From Imperialibacter sp. EC-SDR9 (GTDB lineage: Bacteria > Bacteroidota > Bacteroidia > Cytophagales > Cyclobacteriaceae): 64,000 nt of DNA. The position numbers were made by a program, and so were the translations under genes. The notes under the pieces were generated by a model. That model did no database searches, was not told the DNA's origin, and was given only the letters and a program-made list of their open reading frames with translations. Of this stretch, positions 1 through 7,524 are shown in pieces (the first letter of the stretch is position 1; each line of letters starts with the position of its first letter). The DNA lies in the NCBI RefSeq assembly GCF_902498805.1, contig NZ_LR701573.1, positions 1-64,000 on the forward strand, in the 5' to 3' direction.

Positions 1-26
1 ATCTTTGTTGGAAACCCCATATCTAA

Positions 27-50
27 ATATCTAGTCATATAACTAGATAT
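27..50. repeat. AT-rich inverted repeat
   Basis: Nine-base arms ATATCTAGT (27-35) and ACTAGATAT (42-50) are perfect complements separated by six bases. The repeat lies in the AT-rich gap beyond the end of rfbB. It could be a protein-binding site or part of a promoter for a gene outside the window. The symmetry is seen directly; the role is unknown. Confidence 0.4.
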
Positions 51-128
51 AAAAATCACAAAAAATAAACTCAAAATCAAAATATTGAGCTTATTTATTG
101 CTTATCTAGTAAAAGGCCAAAGTCGAGT

Positions 129-157
129 GATTGGGCTTACGAAGAATAAGCCCAATC
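129..157 (-). terminator. Hairpin downstream of rfbB
   Basis: Eleven-base arms GATTGGGCTTA (129-139) and TAAGCCCAATC (147-157) form a perfect stem with a seven-base loop. It begins eight bases past the rfbB stop codon, where the transcript of the rfbB-galE-ugd group should end. No T-run follows directly on the minus strand, so it is a weak intrinsic terminator or a 3'-end stabilising hairpin. Confidence 0.45.
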
Positions 158-164
158 AGTTTAA

Positions 165-1217
165 TCACCTCTTTTCGTATTGATCACTGTAGTACTTCAT
201 ATAATCGCCTGAAGTAACATTGCTTAACCAGGCGTCATTGGCCAGGTACCACTCGACTGTTTTTTCCAGGCCTTCTTCAAACTGCAACGAAGGCTCCCAG
301 CCCAGCTCTTTCATGATCTTGTTGGCGTCAATGGCATACCTCATGTCGTGACCGGCACGGTCTTTTACATACGTAATTAGCTTTTCAGAAGTGCCTTCGG
401 CTCTGCCAAGTTTTTTGTCCATGATTTTGCAAAGAAGCTTCACCACATCAATATTGGTCCATTCATTGAATCCTCCAATGTTGTAGGTTTCTCCAATTGT
501 GCCCTTGTGGAACACAGTATCTATGGCTCTTGCATGATCCACCACGTACAGCCAGTCCCTGATGTTTTCGCCTTTTCCGTAAACTGGCAAAGGTTTGCTG
601 TTTTTGATGTTATGAATGCAAAGTGGAATAAGCTTCTCCGGAAAATGATAGGGCCCGTAGTTGTTCGAACAGTTTGTAACCACTACAGGGAGCCCATAAG
701 TGTTGGCATAAGCACGCACAAAATGGTCTGAACTTGCTTTCGAAGCAGAGTACGGAGACTGAGGATCGTAAGAAGTAGTTTCGGTGAAGAAGCCCTCATC
801 CCCAAGTGAGCCATACACTTCATCGGTTGAAATGTGGTAGAATCGTTTCCCTTCGAATGAGTCCTTCCACGTATCCTTGGCTGCGTTCAGCAGCGTTACT
901 GTGCCAATCACATTCGTTTTGATAAACTCCATGGGGTTGGATATAGACCTATCTACGTGTGACTCAGCTGCAAGGTGCAGCACGCCATCAAATTGTTCAT
1001 TTTTGAAAAGATCAAAAATGAACTTGTCGTCCGTGATGTCCCCCTTTACAAAAGTATAGTTAGGCAGACTTTCAATATCCCGTAAGTTTTCCAGGTTGCC
1101 GGCGTACGTAAGATTGTCAAGATTGAAAATCTTATAATCAGGATATTTATTAACAAACAGCCTCACCACATGGGAGCCAATAAAGCCAGCTCCTCCGGTA
1201 ATTAATATTTTTTTCAT
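165..1217 (-). CDS. rfbB: dTDP-glucose 4,6-dehydratase
   Basis: A 350-residue short-chain dehydrogenase/reductase of the RmlB type. It converts dTDP-glucose to dTDP-4-keto-6-deoxyglucose, the second step toward dTDP-rhamnose and other deoxysugars for surface polysaccharide. The N-terminal NAD site reads GGAGFIGSHVVR (residues 8-19), the catalytic Tyr-Lys pair is in YSASK (about 157), and STDEVYGSLG, with the Asp-Glu pair used in dehydration, is typical of RmlB. Length matches the family. Its ATG overlaps the galE stop codon by four bases (ATGA), so it is cotranscribed with galE and ugd. The partner genes rfbA, rfbC and rfbD are not in the window and may lie to the left. Confidence 0.95.
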   Translation of the reverse strand: MKKILITGGAGFIGSHVVRLFVNKYPDYKIFNLDNLTYAGNLENLRDIESLPNYTFVKGDITDDKFIFDLFKNEQFDGVLHLAAESHVDRSISNPMEFIKTNVIGTVTLLNAAKDTWKDSFEGKRFYHISTDEVYGSLGDEGFFTETTSYDPQSPYSASKASSDHFVRAYANTYGLPVVVTNCSNNYGPYHFPEKLIPLCIHNIKNSKPLPVYGKGENIRDWLYVVDHARAIDTVFHKGTIGETYNIGGFNEWTNIDVVKLLCKIMDKKLGRAEGTSEKLITYVKDRAGHDMRYAIDANKIMKELGWEPSLQFEEGLEKTVEWYLANDAWLSNVTSGDYMKYYSDQYEKR

Positions 1218-2245
1218 TGTTTCAGTTTTGCCTGTGCTATTTCCCAGTCCCAGGCTGATTTTAAAGCTTCTTCAATGCCGAATTGAGTTTTCCAATTCAA
1301 TTTTTTGTTAGCAAGAGACGTATCTGCATAAACTGCTTCGACATCTCCCCCCCTTCGGTCAACAATTTTATAAGGGATGTTAATACCTGTTGCTCTTTCG
1401 AATGCCTGAATCATTTGTATCACCGACATGCCTACTCCCATGCCCAGATTGTATACTTCGTATGAAGACTCCATGGCACCATTTGCAAATCGCTGCACGG
1501 CATTCACGTGTGCTTTGGCCACATCCATTACATGAATATAGTCCCTGACACAAGATCCGTCAACTGTGTTGTAGTCGTCGCCAAAAACTCTGAGAAACTC
1601 CCTTTTCCCGTGCGCCGTTTCTGTAATGAAAGGCACCAGGTGATGTGGCATCCCATGCTGAACCTCGCCGATTAATGACGTAGGATGTGCTCCAATGGGG
1701 TTGAAGTATCTCAAAGCTATCGCCTTTACGTCGGAGGCAACAGTTGTGTCTCTGATGATGTCCTCGCACATTTTTTTGGTGTTGCCATAGGGAGAAACAG
1801 CCTCCTGGATGGGGGCGTTTTCAGCGACAGGCAATACTTCCGGATTTCCGTACACAGTGCAGGACGATGAGAAAATTATTCCCTTGGTTCCAAACTTTGA
1901 CTGGCACTTCAGAAGATTGATGGTTGACAACAGATTGTTCTCGTAGTACTTGAGTGGGTTATCAACCGATTCGTTTACCAGAAGGAAGGCAGCGAAATGG
2001 ATCGCCGCCTTCATATCCGGATATTTTGCAAAAATCGATTCAAGTTCGCCATAGTTGCACATTTCAATTTCATGAAATATGCACCGTTTGCCGGTGATCT
2101 TCTCGATAGCATCTAATACTTTGACGTCCGAATTAGACAGGTTATCGATAATGATCGGCTCGAAACCGGCATTGATCAGCTCCACAACCGTATGAGAGCC
2201 AATATAGCCAAGTCCGCCTGTGACGAGAATTTGATTATTTGCCAT
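1214..2245 (-). CDS. galE: UDP-glucose 4-epimerase
   Basis: GalE interconverts UDP-glucose and UDP-galactose with a bound NAD. The open frame runs upstream to 2326, but the Rossmann motif GGLGYIGSHT should begin within about ten residues of the start, so I place the start at the ATG at 2245 (MANNQILVTGG), giving 343 residues. The catalytic YGNTK motif is at about 150 and SSSCTVYGNP supplies the conserved Ser. The chosen start overlaps the 3' end of ugd by 11 bases, and the 3' end overlaps rfbB by four. The three genes form one tight nucleotide-sugar operon. The family is certain; specificity for UDP-Glc rather than UDP-GlcNAc is inferred. Confidence 0.9.
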   Translation of the reverse strand: MANNQILVTGGLGYIGSHTVVELINAGFEPIIIDNLSNSDVKVLDAIEKITGKRCIFHEIEMCNYGELESIFAKYPDMKAAIHFAAFLLVNESVDNPLKYYENNLLSTINLLKCQSKFGTKGIIFSSSCTVYGNPEVLPVAENAPIQEAVSPYGNTKKMCEDIIRDTTVASDVKAIALRYFNPIGAHPTSLIGEVQHGMPHHLVPFITETAHGKREFLRVFGDDYNTVDGSCVRDYIHVMDVAKAHVNAVQRFANGAMESSYEVYNLGMGVGMSVIQMIQAFERATGINIPYKIVDRRGGDVEAVYADTSLANKKLNWKTQFGIEEALKSAWDWEIAQAKLKQ

Positions 2246-3551
2246 CGACGTCTTTTCTACCGATGCTGAAGTAGGTAAATCCAAGATCTTCCATCGCTTG
2301 TGTGTCGTACAAGTTTCTGCCGTCAAAAATAACCTTAGACTTCAGCAGAGATTGAAGCTTATCAAACTCAGGCGTTCTGAAAACGGGCCATTCGGTCATA
2401 ATAAACAGCGCATCAGCACCTTCAACTGCCGCATATTCGTCGTTACAGAATTCTATAGTGTCGCCAAAGAGTTCTTTCACGTTTTCCATGGCTTCCGGAT
2501 CGTATACCTTTACTTTAGCACCAAGTGCAAGAAGCTCTTTAATGTTCTCTAAGGCTGGCGCTTCTCTAATGTCGTCTGTATATGGCTTAAATGCGAGACC
2601 CCAGATACCGAAAGTCTTGCCCTTTAGGCTTCCATTGTAAAAAGCTTTGGCCCGATGGATCAACTTGGTTTTCTGCTCCTGATTCACATCCATTACCGAG
2701 GTTAGAAGCTTAAAATCATATTTAACTTCCTGCGCCGACTTGGCAAGTGCCTGCACGTCCTTTGGAAAACAACTTCCACCGTATCCGATGCCGGCAAAAA
2801 GAAATCTTTTTCCGATCCTGGTGTCCGTACCAATCCCTTTTCTAACCATGTCAACATCTGCTCCCAGGAGCTCACACATGTTAGCAATCTCATTCATGAA
2901 TGTGATTTTGGTGGCGAGGAAGGAGTTGGCTGCGTACTTGGTCAGCTCGGCCGATTTCTCATCCATAAAGATAACCGGGTTGCCCTGGCGTACGAATGGG
3001 GCATAAAGCTGATCCATTACCTTCTTGGCTTTTTCTGAGCTTGTGCCAATGACCACTCTGTCTGGCTTCATGAAATCATCTACTGCGACACCTTCTCTGA
3101 GGAATTCAGGATTTGAGACCACGTCAAAAGGCACTTTCGCATTTTTGGCTATTTGAGCATGTACCTTGTCGGCTGTGCCAACGGGCACTGTGCTCTTGTC
3201 AACAATCACTGTATACTCACTAAGAATTGGGCCCAAGTCGCTGGCCACTTTCAATATGTATTTAAGGTCAGCAGAGCCATCTTCGCCGGGAGGTGTGGGC
3301 AGGGCCAGAAAAATGATTTTGGCATCCTTGATACCTTCTTTAAGGTTGGTGGTGAAATCGAGTCTGCCTTGCTTAATGTTCCTTTCAAAGAGAACGTCCA
3401 AACCAGGCTCATAAATCGGCATGATCTGATTCTTAAGTTTTTCAACCTTCTTTTCGTCGATGTCAACGCACGTTACGTGGTTTCCCGTCTCGGCGAAGCA
3501 GGTACCTGTTACAAGTCCAACATAGCCAGTTCCAACTACAGCAATTTTCAT
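2235..3551 (-). CDS. ugd: UDP-glucose 6-dehydrogenase
   Basis: A 438-residue UDP-glucose/GDP-mannose dehydrogenase. It oxidises UDP-glucose twice with NAD to UDP-glucuronate. The N-terminal motif GTGYVGLVTGTCFAE (7-21) binds NAD, and GIGYGGSCFPKD (about 255-266) holds the catalytic Cys. The C-terminal UDP-binding domain contains KGKTFGIWGLAFKPYTDDIR with the usual Lys and Arg. It is the first gene of the ugd-galE-rfbB operon, all serving activated sugars for exopolysaccharide or O-antigen. Length is normal and no key residue is missing. Confidence 0.95.
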   Translation of the reverse strand: MKIAVVGTGYVGLVTGTCFAETGNHVTCVDIDEKKVEKLKNQIMPIYEPGLDVLFERNIKQGRLDFTTNLKEGIKDAKIIFLALPTPPGEDGSADLKYILKVASDLGPILSEYTVIVDKSTVPVGTADKVHAQIAKNAKVPFDVVSNPEFLREGVAVDDFMKPDRVVIGTSSEKAKKVMDQLYAPFVRQGNPVIFMDEKSAELTKYAANSFLATKITFMNEIANMCELLGADVDMVRKGIGTDTRIGKRFLFAGIGYGGSCFPKDVQALAKSAQEVKYDFKLLTSVMDVNQEQKTKLIHRAKAFYNGSLKGKTFGIWGLAFKPYTDDIREAPALENIKELLALGAKVKVYDPEAMENVKELFGDTIEFCNDEYAAVEGADALFIMTEWPVFRTPEFDKLQSLLKSKVIFDGRNLYDTQAMEDLGFTYFSIGRKDVDGK

Positions 3552-3580
3552 ATTGTTCGGATTTTCTTATTAGTCTGGTG

Positions 3581-3588
3581 CAAATCTA
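3581..3588 (-). promoter_or_regulatory. -7 box for ugd operon
   Basis: On the minus strand this reads TAGATTTG, an exact match to the Bacteroidota -7 consensus TAnnTTTG, 30 bases before the ugd ATG. The -33 position reads GTG instead of TTG, so this half is weak. Confidence 0.5.
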
Positions 3589-3745
3589 TCAATCTGCAAA
3601 ATAATTACACCAGTTCTTTCGGTAAATGAACGTTTTTTGGAGTTAATTAAACTCGGCGTTAAGACCAACTGTACGAGAATGCCGCTTGTCAGTTTAAACT
3701 AACGATGGATAATTACGTTTTTATTATATAGCCCGAATAAACAAC

Positions 3746-4909
3746 ATGGATACATTGACAAAAGAACGAAACGAGGAAGTCGAGTCGGAAAACCAAAGAA
3801 TGATTGAGGAAATGGTGCGTGATTTTGCCGGCGTGGAAATCTCGCCAAACATCAAAAAATGGGATGAGTCCCAGCATTTTCCTAAAGAGCTATTTCATAA
3901 AATGGGTGAGCTTGGCCTTATGGGAGTGATGGTGCCGCACGAACTGGGAGGGTCAGGATTTGGCTATCTCGAATACATTACTGCTATCATAGAAATATCG
4001 AAAGTGGATCCTTCTATTGGACTTTCGCTAGCAGCACACAACTCTCTTTGTACGGGGCACTTGCTTCAGTTCGGAAATGACGAGCAAAAAAAGAGGTGGC
4101 TACCCAAGTTAGCCTCCGGCGAATGGATAGGCGCCTGGGGGCTTACCGAACCTAACACCGGCTCGGACGCAGCCAATATGAAAACTACAGCAGTGAAAGA
4201 TGGAAATGAATGGGTGATCAATGGAGCCAAAAATTTTATTACCCATGGCATTTCTGGCGACATAGCTGTTTTGATAGCAAGAACTGGCAAAACGGGAGAT
4301 TCGCATGGAATGTCGGCCTTTGCAATAGAACGGGGCACGCCGGGCTTTACTGGCGGAAGAAAGGAAGACAAGTTGGGCATGAGGGCGTCTGAAACAGCTG
4401 AAATGATTTTTCAGGACTGTAGAATACCAGCGGAAAACCTTCTGGGAGAAGTTGGCGACGGCTTTATACAATCATTAAAAGTTTTGGATGGGGGGCGGAT
4501 ATCAATAGCTGCTTTGAGCTGCGGAATTGCCGAAGGGGCTCTTAATGCTGCCTTGGCCTACTCCCAGGAGAGACATCAGTTCAATAAGCCTATTTCCTCA
4601 TTTCAGGGAATTTCGTTTATGCTTGCTGAAATGGCTACCCAGTTGGAAGCAGCCAAACTGCTCACCTATCAGGCAGGTACCATAAAAAATAGAAAGGGGA
4701 AAGTAACAAAGGAATCTGCCATGGCGAAGTACTATGCCTCCGAAGTAGCTGTTTCAGTGGCCAATAATGCGGTGCAGATTTTCGGTGGCTATGGGTTCAC
4801 CAAGGACTATCCGGTGGAGAAATTTTACAGAGATGCCAAGCTCTGTACCATTGGCGAGGGAACCTCCGAAATCCAAAAGGTGGTGATCTCAAGAGAACTA
4901 TTGAAATAA
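3746..4909 (+). CDS. Acyl-CoA dehydrogenase
   Basis: A 387-residue flavoprotein that introduces a trans-2 double bond into acyl-CoA and passes electrons to ETF. Three domains are visible: an N-terminal helical domain, a middle beta domain with [17 protein letters not shown] (about 132-148), and a C-terminal helical domain with [20 protein letters not shown] and the GEGTSEIQ motif. The Glu of GEGT is the catalytic base position of short/medium-chain members. It stands alone between the divergent ugd operon and the rpsU promoter. Chain-length or branched-chain specificity cannot be read from the sequence. A second member begins at 63846. Confidence 0.93.
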   Translation: MDTLTKERNEEVESENQRMIEEMVRDFAGVEISPNIKKWDESQHFPKELFHKMGELGLMGVMVPHELGGSGFGYLEYITAIIEISKVDPSIGLSLAAHNSLCTGHLLQFGNDEQKKRWLPKLASGEWIGAWGLTEPNTGSDAANMKTTAVKDGNEWVINGAKNFITHGISGDIAVLIARTGKTGDSHGMSAFAIERGTPGFTGGRKEDKLGMRASETAEMIFQDCRIPAENLLGEVGDGFIQSLKVLDGGRISIAALSCGIAEGALNAALAYSQERHQFNKPISSFQGISFMLAEMATQLEAAKLLTYQAGTIKNRKGKVTKESAMAKYYASEVAVSVANNAVQIFGGYGFTKDYPVEKFYRDAKLCTIGEGTSEIQKVVISRELLK

Positions 4910-4910
4910 A

Positions 4911-4943
4911 TTTGAGTTTTTGGAATTAAAAACTTTATCTTTG
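4911..4943 (+). promoter_or_regulatory. Promoter of rpsU operon
   Basis: TTTG at 4911-4914 and TATCTTTG at 4936-4943 fit the Bacteroidota -33/-7 promoter, with 21 bases between. The -7 box ends 22 bases before the rpsU ATG. Confidence 0.7.
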
Positions 4944-4965
4944 CAGCCCATAATTAATTAACGAA

Positions 4966-5160
4966 ATGATCGTAGTAAACATTAAGGAAAACGAGTCAAT
5001 CGACAAGGCACTTAAGAGATTCAAGAAGAAATTCGAAAGAACAGGTGTTCTTAAGGAGCTTCGCAGCCGTACTTTCTTTGTTAAGCCTTCTGTAAAAAAC
5101 AGAGAAGAAAAAATCAAAGCCGCCTACCGTCAGCAAATGATGGGTCAGGAAAATTTATAA
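4966..5160 (+). CDS. rpsU: 30S ribosomal protein S21
   Basis: A 64-residue basic protein. MIVVNIKENESIDKALKRFK is a classic S21 opening, and the Lys/Arg-rich C-terminal half is expected. S21 binds the 30S subunit near the 3' end of 16S rRNA. In Bacteroidota, where the anti-Shine-Dalgarno is occluded on the ribosome, S21 is reported to take part in that occlusion, which fits the lack of clear SD sites in this window. It is the first gene of an rpsU-xer-hpf transcript that starts at the strong promoter at 4911 and ends at the terminator at 6414. A 13-bp hairpin separates it from xer. Confidence 0.95.
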   Translation: MIVVNIKENESIDKALKRFKKKFERTGVLKELRSRTFFVKPSVKNREEKIKAAYRQQMMGQENL

Positions 5161-5174
5161 TAGCGGATATATTT

Positions 5175-5211
5175 CATAAGTTAGTGAATAAGGTGATTTC
5201 ACTAACTTATG
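5175..5211 (+). promoter_or_regulatory. Perfect hairpin over the xer start codon
   Basis: Arms CATAAGTTAGTGA (5175-5187) and TCACTAACTTATG (5199-5211) are perfect complements of 13 bases with an 11-base loop. The last three bases of the 3' arm are the ATG of the recombinase gene (5209-5211). In the rpsU-xer transcript the start codon would be paired. No T-run follows, so it does not look like a simple terminator. It may limit xer translation or stabilise the 3' end of the rpsU message. Confidence 0.6.
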
Positions 5212-6087
5212 ATTGATTCTTTTCTCAAATACCTCCAATTCGAAAAGAGGCTTAGCCCCCATACCCTTACCTCATATAAGAGTGATCTAACTCAGGCTGA
5301 GTCATTTCTAAATAGTGAATTTTCTTACGGGTTAAAGGATGCCAACTACCAGGCATTGAGAACCTGGCTTATCCACCTTGTTGAACAAGGCCTGGAGAGC
5401 AAGTCAGTCAACAGGAAGATTGCATCCCTCAAATCATACTACAAGTTTCTTCTGCGCAGAGAGGAGATAGAAAAAAGCCCGGCCGACAAGCTTAAGCCTC
5501 TCAAAACCCCCAAAATGCTCCCCTCATTCGTAAGGGAGAGTGAAATGACCATTCTACTTGACCAAATTCCTTTTCCGGAGGGATTTGTTGGTGTCAGAGA
5601 TAAGCTTATTCTCGATTTTTTGTATGGCACAGGCATACGTCTTTCCGAATTAATTAATTTGAAGGATGAGGACATCAATTTCTATCAGGGGCACGTTAAG
5701 GTATTAGGCAAGCGAAACAAAGAAAGGGTGATCCCTATTCCAGCGCCACTTGTTGAAGAAGTTAGAAAATATATTACCCTTAAGAAGGGGCATTTGTCTG
5801 AAAATTTCTCTAACTTTTTGATAGTAACTGATGAGGGAGATAAAGCCTATCCTATGATGATTTACAGGACGGTAAAAGCGTATTTGAATATGGTTACTAG
5901 CTCGGAAAAGAAAAGTCCACACGTACTTAGACACACCTTCGCTACCCACTTGCTAAACAAGGGAGCTGATCTTAACGCTGTAAAAGATTTACTTGGTCAT
6001 GCCAATTTAGCAGCTACTCAGGTGTATACACACAATACACTTGACAAGCTGAAGTCTGTTTATAAACAAGCCCATCCAAAGGCTTGA
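5209..6087 (+). CDS. Tyrosine recombinase XerC/XerD type
   Basis: A 292-residue site-specific recombinase; this class resolves chromosome dimers at dif. An N-terminal SAM-like DNA-binding domain (FLKYLQFEKRLSPHTLTSY) is followed by the catalytic domain with Arg in YGTGIRLSELINL (about 145), Lys in VLGKRNKERVIPI (about 169), HVLRHTFATHLL, LGHANLAATQVYTH and the nucleophile Tyr in QVYTH near the end. All catalytic residues are present and the length is that of XerC/D rather than of an integrase. Its place between rpsU and hpf is a conserved Bacteroidota arrangement, which argues for a housekeeping Xer. XerC and XerD cannot be separated by eye. Confidence 0.88.
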   Translation: MIDSFLKYLQFEKRLSPHTLTSYKSDLTQAESFLNSEFSYGLKDANYQALRTWLIHLVEQGLESKSVNRKIASLKSYYKFLLRREEIEKSPADKLKPLKTPKMLPSFVRESEMTILLDQIPFPEGFVGVRDKLILDFLYGTGIRLSELINLKDEDINFYQGHVKVLGKRNKERVIPIPAPLVEEVRKYITLKKGHLSENFSNFLIVTDEGDKAYPMMIYRTVKAYLNMVTSSEKKSPHVLRHTFATHLLNKGADLNAVKDLLGHANLAATQVYTHNTLDKLKSVYKQAHPKA

Positions 6088-6113
6088 TTGTTGTACCCTT
6101 AAATTTTAGTATT

Positions 6114-6410
6114 ATGAAACTGCAGATGCATTCAATCCACTTCGACGCCGACATTAAATTGTTGGACTTCATTCAAAAGAAAACCGATAAGCTAAATACC
6201 TTTTATGACAGGATTATAGATGGCGAAGTATTTATGCGTCTCGAAAAGAATGATGTTGAAAATAAAGTAGTTGAAATAAAGCTGAATATTCCCGGCTCAC
6301 AATTGTTTGCCAAGGAGCAGTCTAAATCTTTTGAAGCTGCAACCGATCTGGCAGTGGAAGCCTTGCGAAGGCAGCTGAAAAAATTTAAGGAAAAGCAAAA
6401 AGTCGCTTAA
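6114..6410 (+). CDS. hpf: Ribosome hibernation promoting factor (short HPF)
   Basis: A 98-residue protein of the sigma-54 modulation / S30EA family. It binds the decoding region of idle 30S subunits and helps form inactive 100S or stabilised 70S ribosomes. MQMHSIHFDADIKLLDFIQKK-like beta-alpha opening, EVFMRLEKND and the basic C-terminal helix RRQLKKFKEKQ are family features. The open frame extends to 6084, but those ten residues overlap xer and are not conserved, so I use the ATG at 6114. It lacks the C-terminal dimerisation domain of long HPF. It is the last gene of the rpsU-xer-hpf unit. Confidence 0.88.
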   Translation: MKLQMHSIHFDADIKLLDFIQKKTDKLNTFYDRIIDGEVFMRLEKNDVENKVVEIKLNIPGSQLFAKEQSKSFEAATDLAVEALRRQLKKFKEKQKVA

Positions 6411-6413
6411 AAA

Positions 6414-6446
6414 GAAAGGCCCGTTTAGTAGCGGGCCTTTCTTTTT
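6414..6446 (+). terminator. Intrinsic terminator after hpf
   Basis: Stem GAAAGGCCCG (6414-6423) pairs with CGGGCCTTTC (6432-6441), followed by TTTTT. It starts three bases after the hpf stop and closes the rpsU operon. Confidence 0.9.
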
Positions 6447-6520
6447 CAGGTATGAAAACATACATTTGCCTTATTTTTGAAAACCTTTGGGACGCCAGGT
6501 CAGGTAAAACTTGAAATGCT

Positions 6521-6910
6521 ATGAGCCAAGACGAAAGAACCAGATACTCAGATGAAGAGCTTAGAGAATTTGAGGAAATAATCTCTCAAAAGCTCGATAA
6601 GGCACGAAGTGAGCTTAAATACATCAAGGAGTCGCTTAGCAGAAGCAACGATGAAGGCACGGATAATACTTCTGGAAACATAAAGGTGCTGGAAGACGGC
6701 GCCGACATGATGGAAAAGGAAAATCTGAGCCAGCTAGCCTCCAGGCAGCAAAAATTTATGGTGCAACTCGAAAATGCCATGGTGAGGATAAAAAATGGCA
6801 CCTATGGCATTTGTGTAGATACCGGAAAGCTAATCTCTAAGGAGCGCTTAAAAGCTGTTCCTCATACTATGCATTCTATTGAAGCTAAATTGAAGCAGTC
6901 ACGAAACTAA
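6521..6910 (+). CDS. DksA/TraR-family protein with degenerate zinc finger
   Basis: A 129-residue protein with the DksA/TraR layout: a charged helical coiled coil (about 5-85) with an acidic turn, then the C-terminal NGTYGICVDTGKLISKERLKA segment. In true C4 members this region holds two Cys pairs. Here only one Cys remains (ICVDTG); the second of that pair is Thr, and the last pair, expected after PHTMHSIEAK, is absent. Zinc binding is therefore unlikely. DksA relatives enter the RNA polymerase secondary channel and alter initiation, often with ppGpp. Whether this member does so is an inference. It has its own leader after the hpf terminator and is 21 bases before scpB. Confidence 0.82.
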   Translation: MSQDERTRYSDEELREFEEIISQKLDKARSELKYIKESLSRSNDEGTDNTSGNIKVLEDGADMMEKENLSQLASRQQKFMVQLENAMVRIKNGTYGICVDTGKLISKERLKAVPHTMHSIEAKLKQSRN

Positions 6911-6931
6911 AGTAGTAGGGGTTTATAGCAG

Positions 6932-7498
6932 TTGGATTATCTTGTCAATCATATTGAAGCACTCATCTTTTGCTCACCCAAGCCAGTAAGGGATGAAGAC
7001 TTGAAGAGTACGCTGGAAGAAATGTTCGGCACTGAAGTGCCTGGAGATGATATCTCCCTTGCGATTGAAAAGCTAAAAGAAAAATATAGGACGGAAACCT
7101 TTGCCTTCGAGCCTGTAAAGTCTGGAGGAGGCTATCAGTTTCTTACCAAACCAGCGTATCAGGCCAGTATCGGTATTCTGTTAAAGCAGCAATCGAAAAG
7201 AAGACTTTCTACCTCCTCTTTGGAAACGCTCTCGATTATCGCTTATAAGCAACCCATGACCAAATCGGAGATCGAGCAAATTCGTGGTGTCAATTGCGAC
7301 TACGCTGTACAAAAGCTGCTTGAAAAAGAGCTGGTCGAAATTAAGGGAAAGTCAGAAGGGGTAGGCAGACCTCTTTTGTACGGCACAAGCAGCAAATTTA
7401 TGGACTACTTTGGCATTAACGATTTGAAAGAAATGCCGACCCCCAAAGACTTTCTCAAAGAAGAAAATGAGATTGGGGAGACCAAATCGGAAGAATAA
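6932..7498 (+). CDS. scpB: Segregation and condensation protein B
   Basis: A 188-residue winged-helix protein that joins ScpA and the SMC ATPase in the condensin-like complex. Recognisable parts are the opening NHIEALIFCSPKPV, LKQQSKRRLSTSSLETLSIIAYKQP, typical of the first winged helix, then TKSEIEQIRGVNCDYAVQKLLEK and VGRPLLYGTSSKFMDYFG. An in-frame TAG at 6926-6928 leaves the TTG at 6932 as the first usable start, so it begins with a non-ATG codon. scpA is not nearby. The following rluB gene is 26 bases away, an scpB-rluB order common in many bacteria. Confidence 0.92.
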   Translation: MDYLVNHIEALIFCSPKPVRDEDLKSTLEEMFGTEVPGDDISLAIEKLKEKYRTETFAFEPVKSGGGYQFLTKPAYQASIGILLKQQSKRRLSTSSLETLSIIAYKQPMTKSEIEQIRGVNCDYAVQKLLEKELVEIKGKSEGVGRPLLYGTSSKFMDYFGINDLKEMPTPKDFLKEENEIGETKSEE

Positions 7499-7524
7499 CC
7501 CTTCTTTTTTATTACATTCCACTT

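Noticed and set aside
5209-6087. Integrase of a mobile element
   Set aside because: Length, sequence and the rpsU-hpf context fit XerC/XerD; no att-like repeats or cargo are present.
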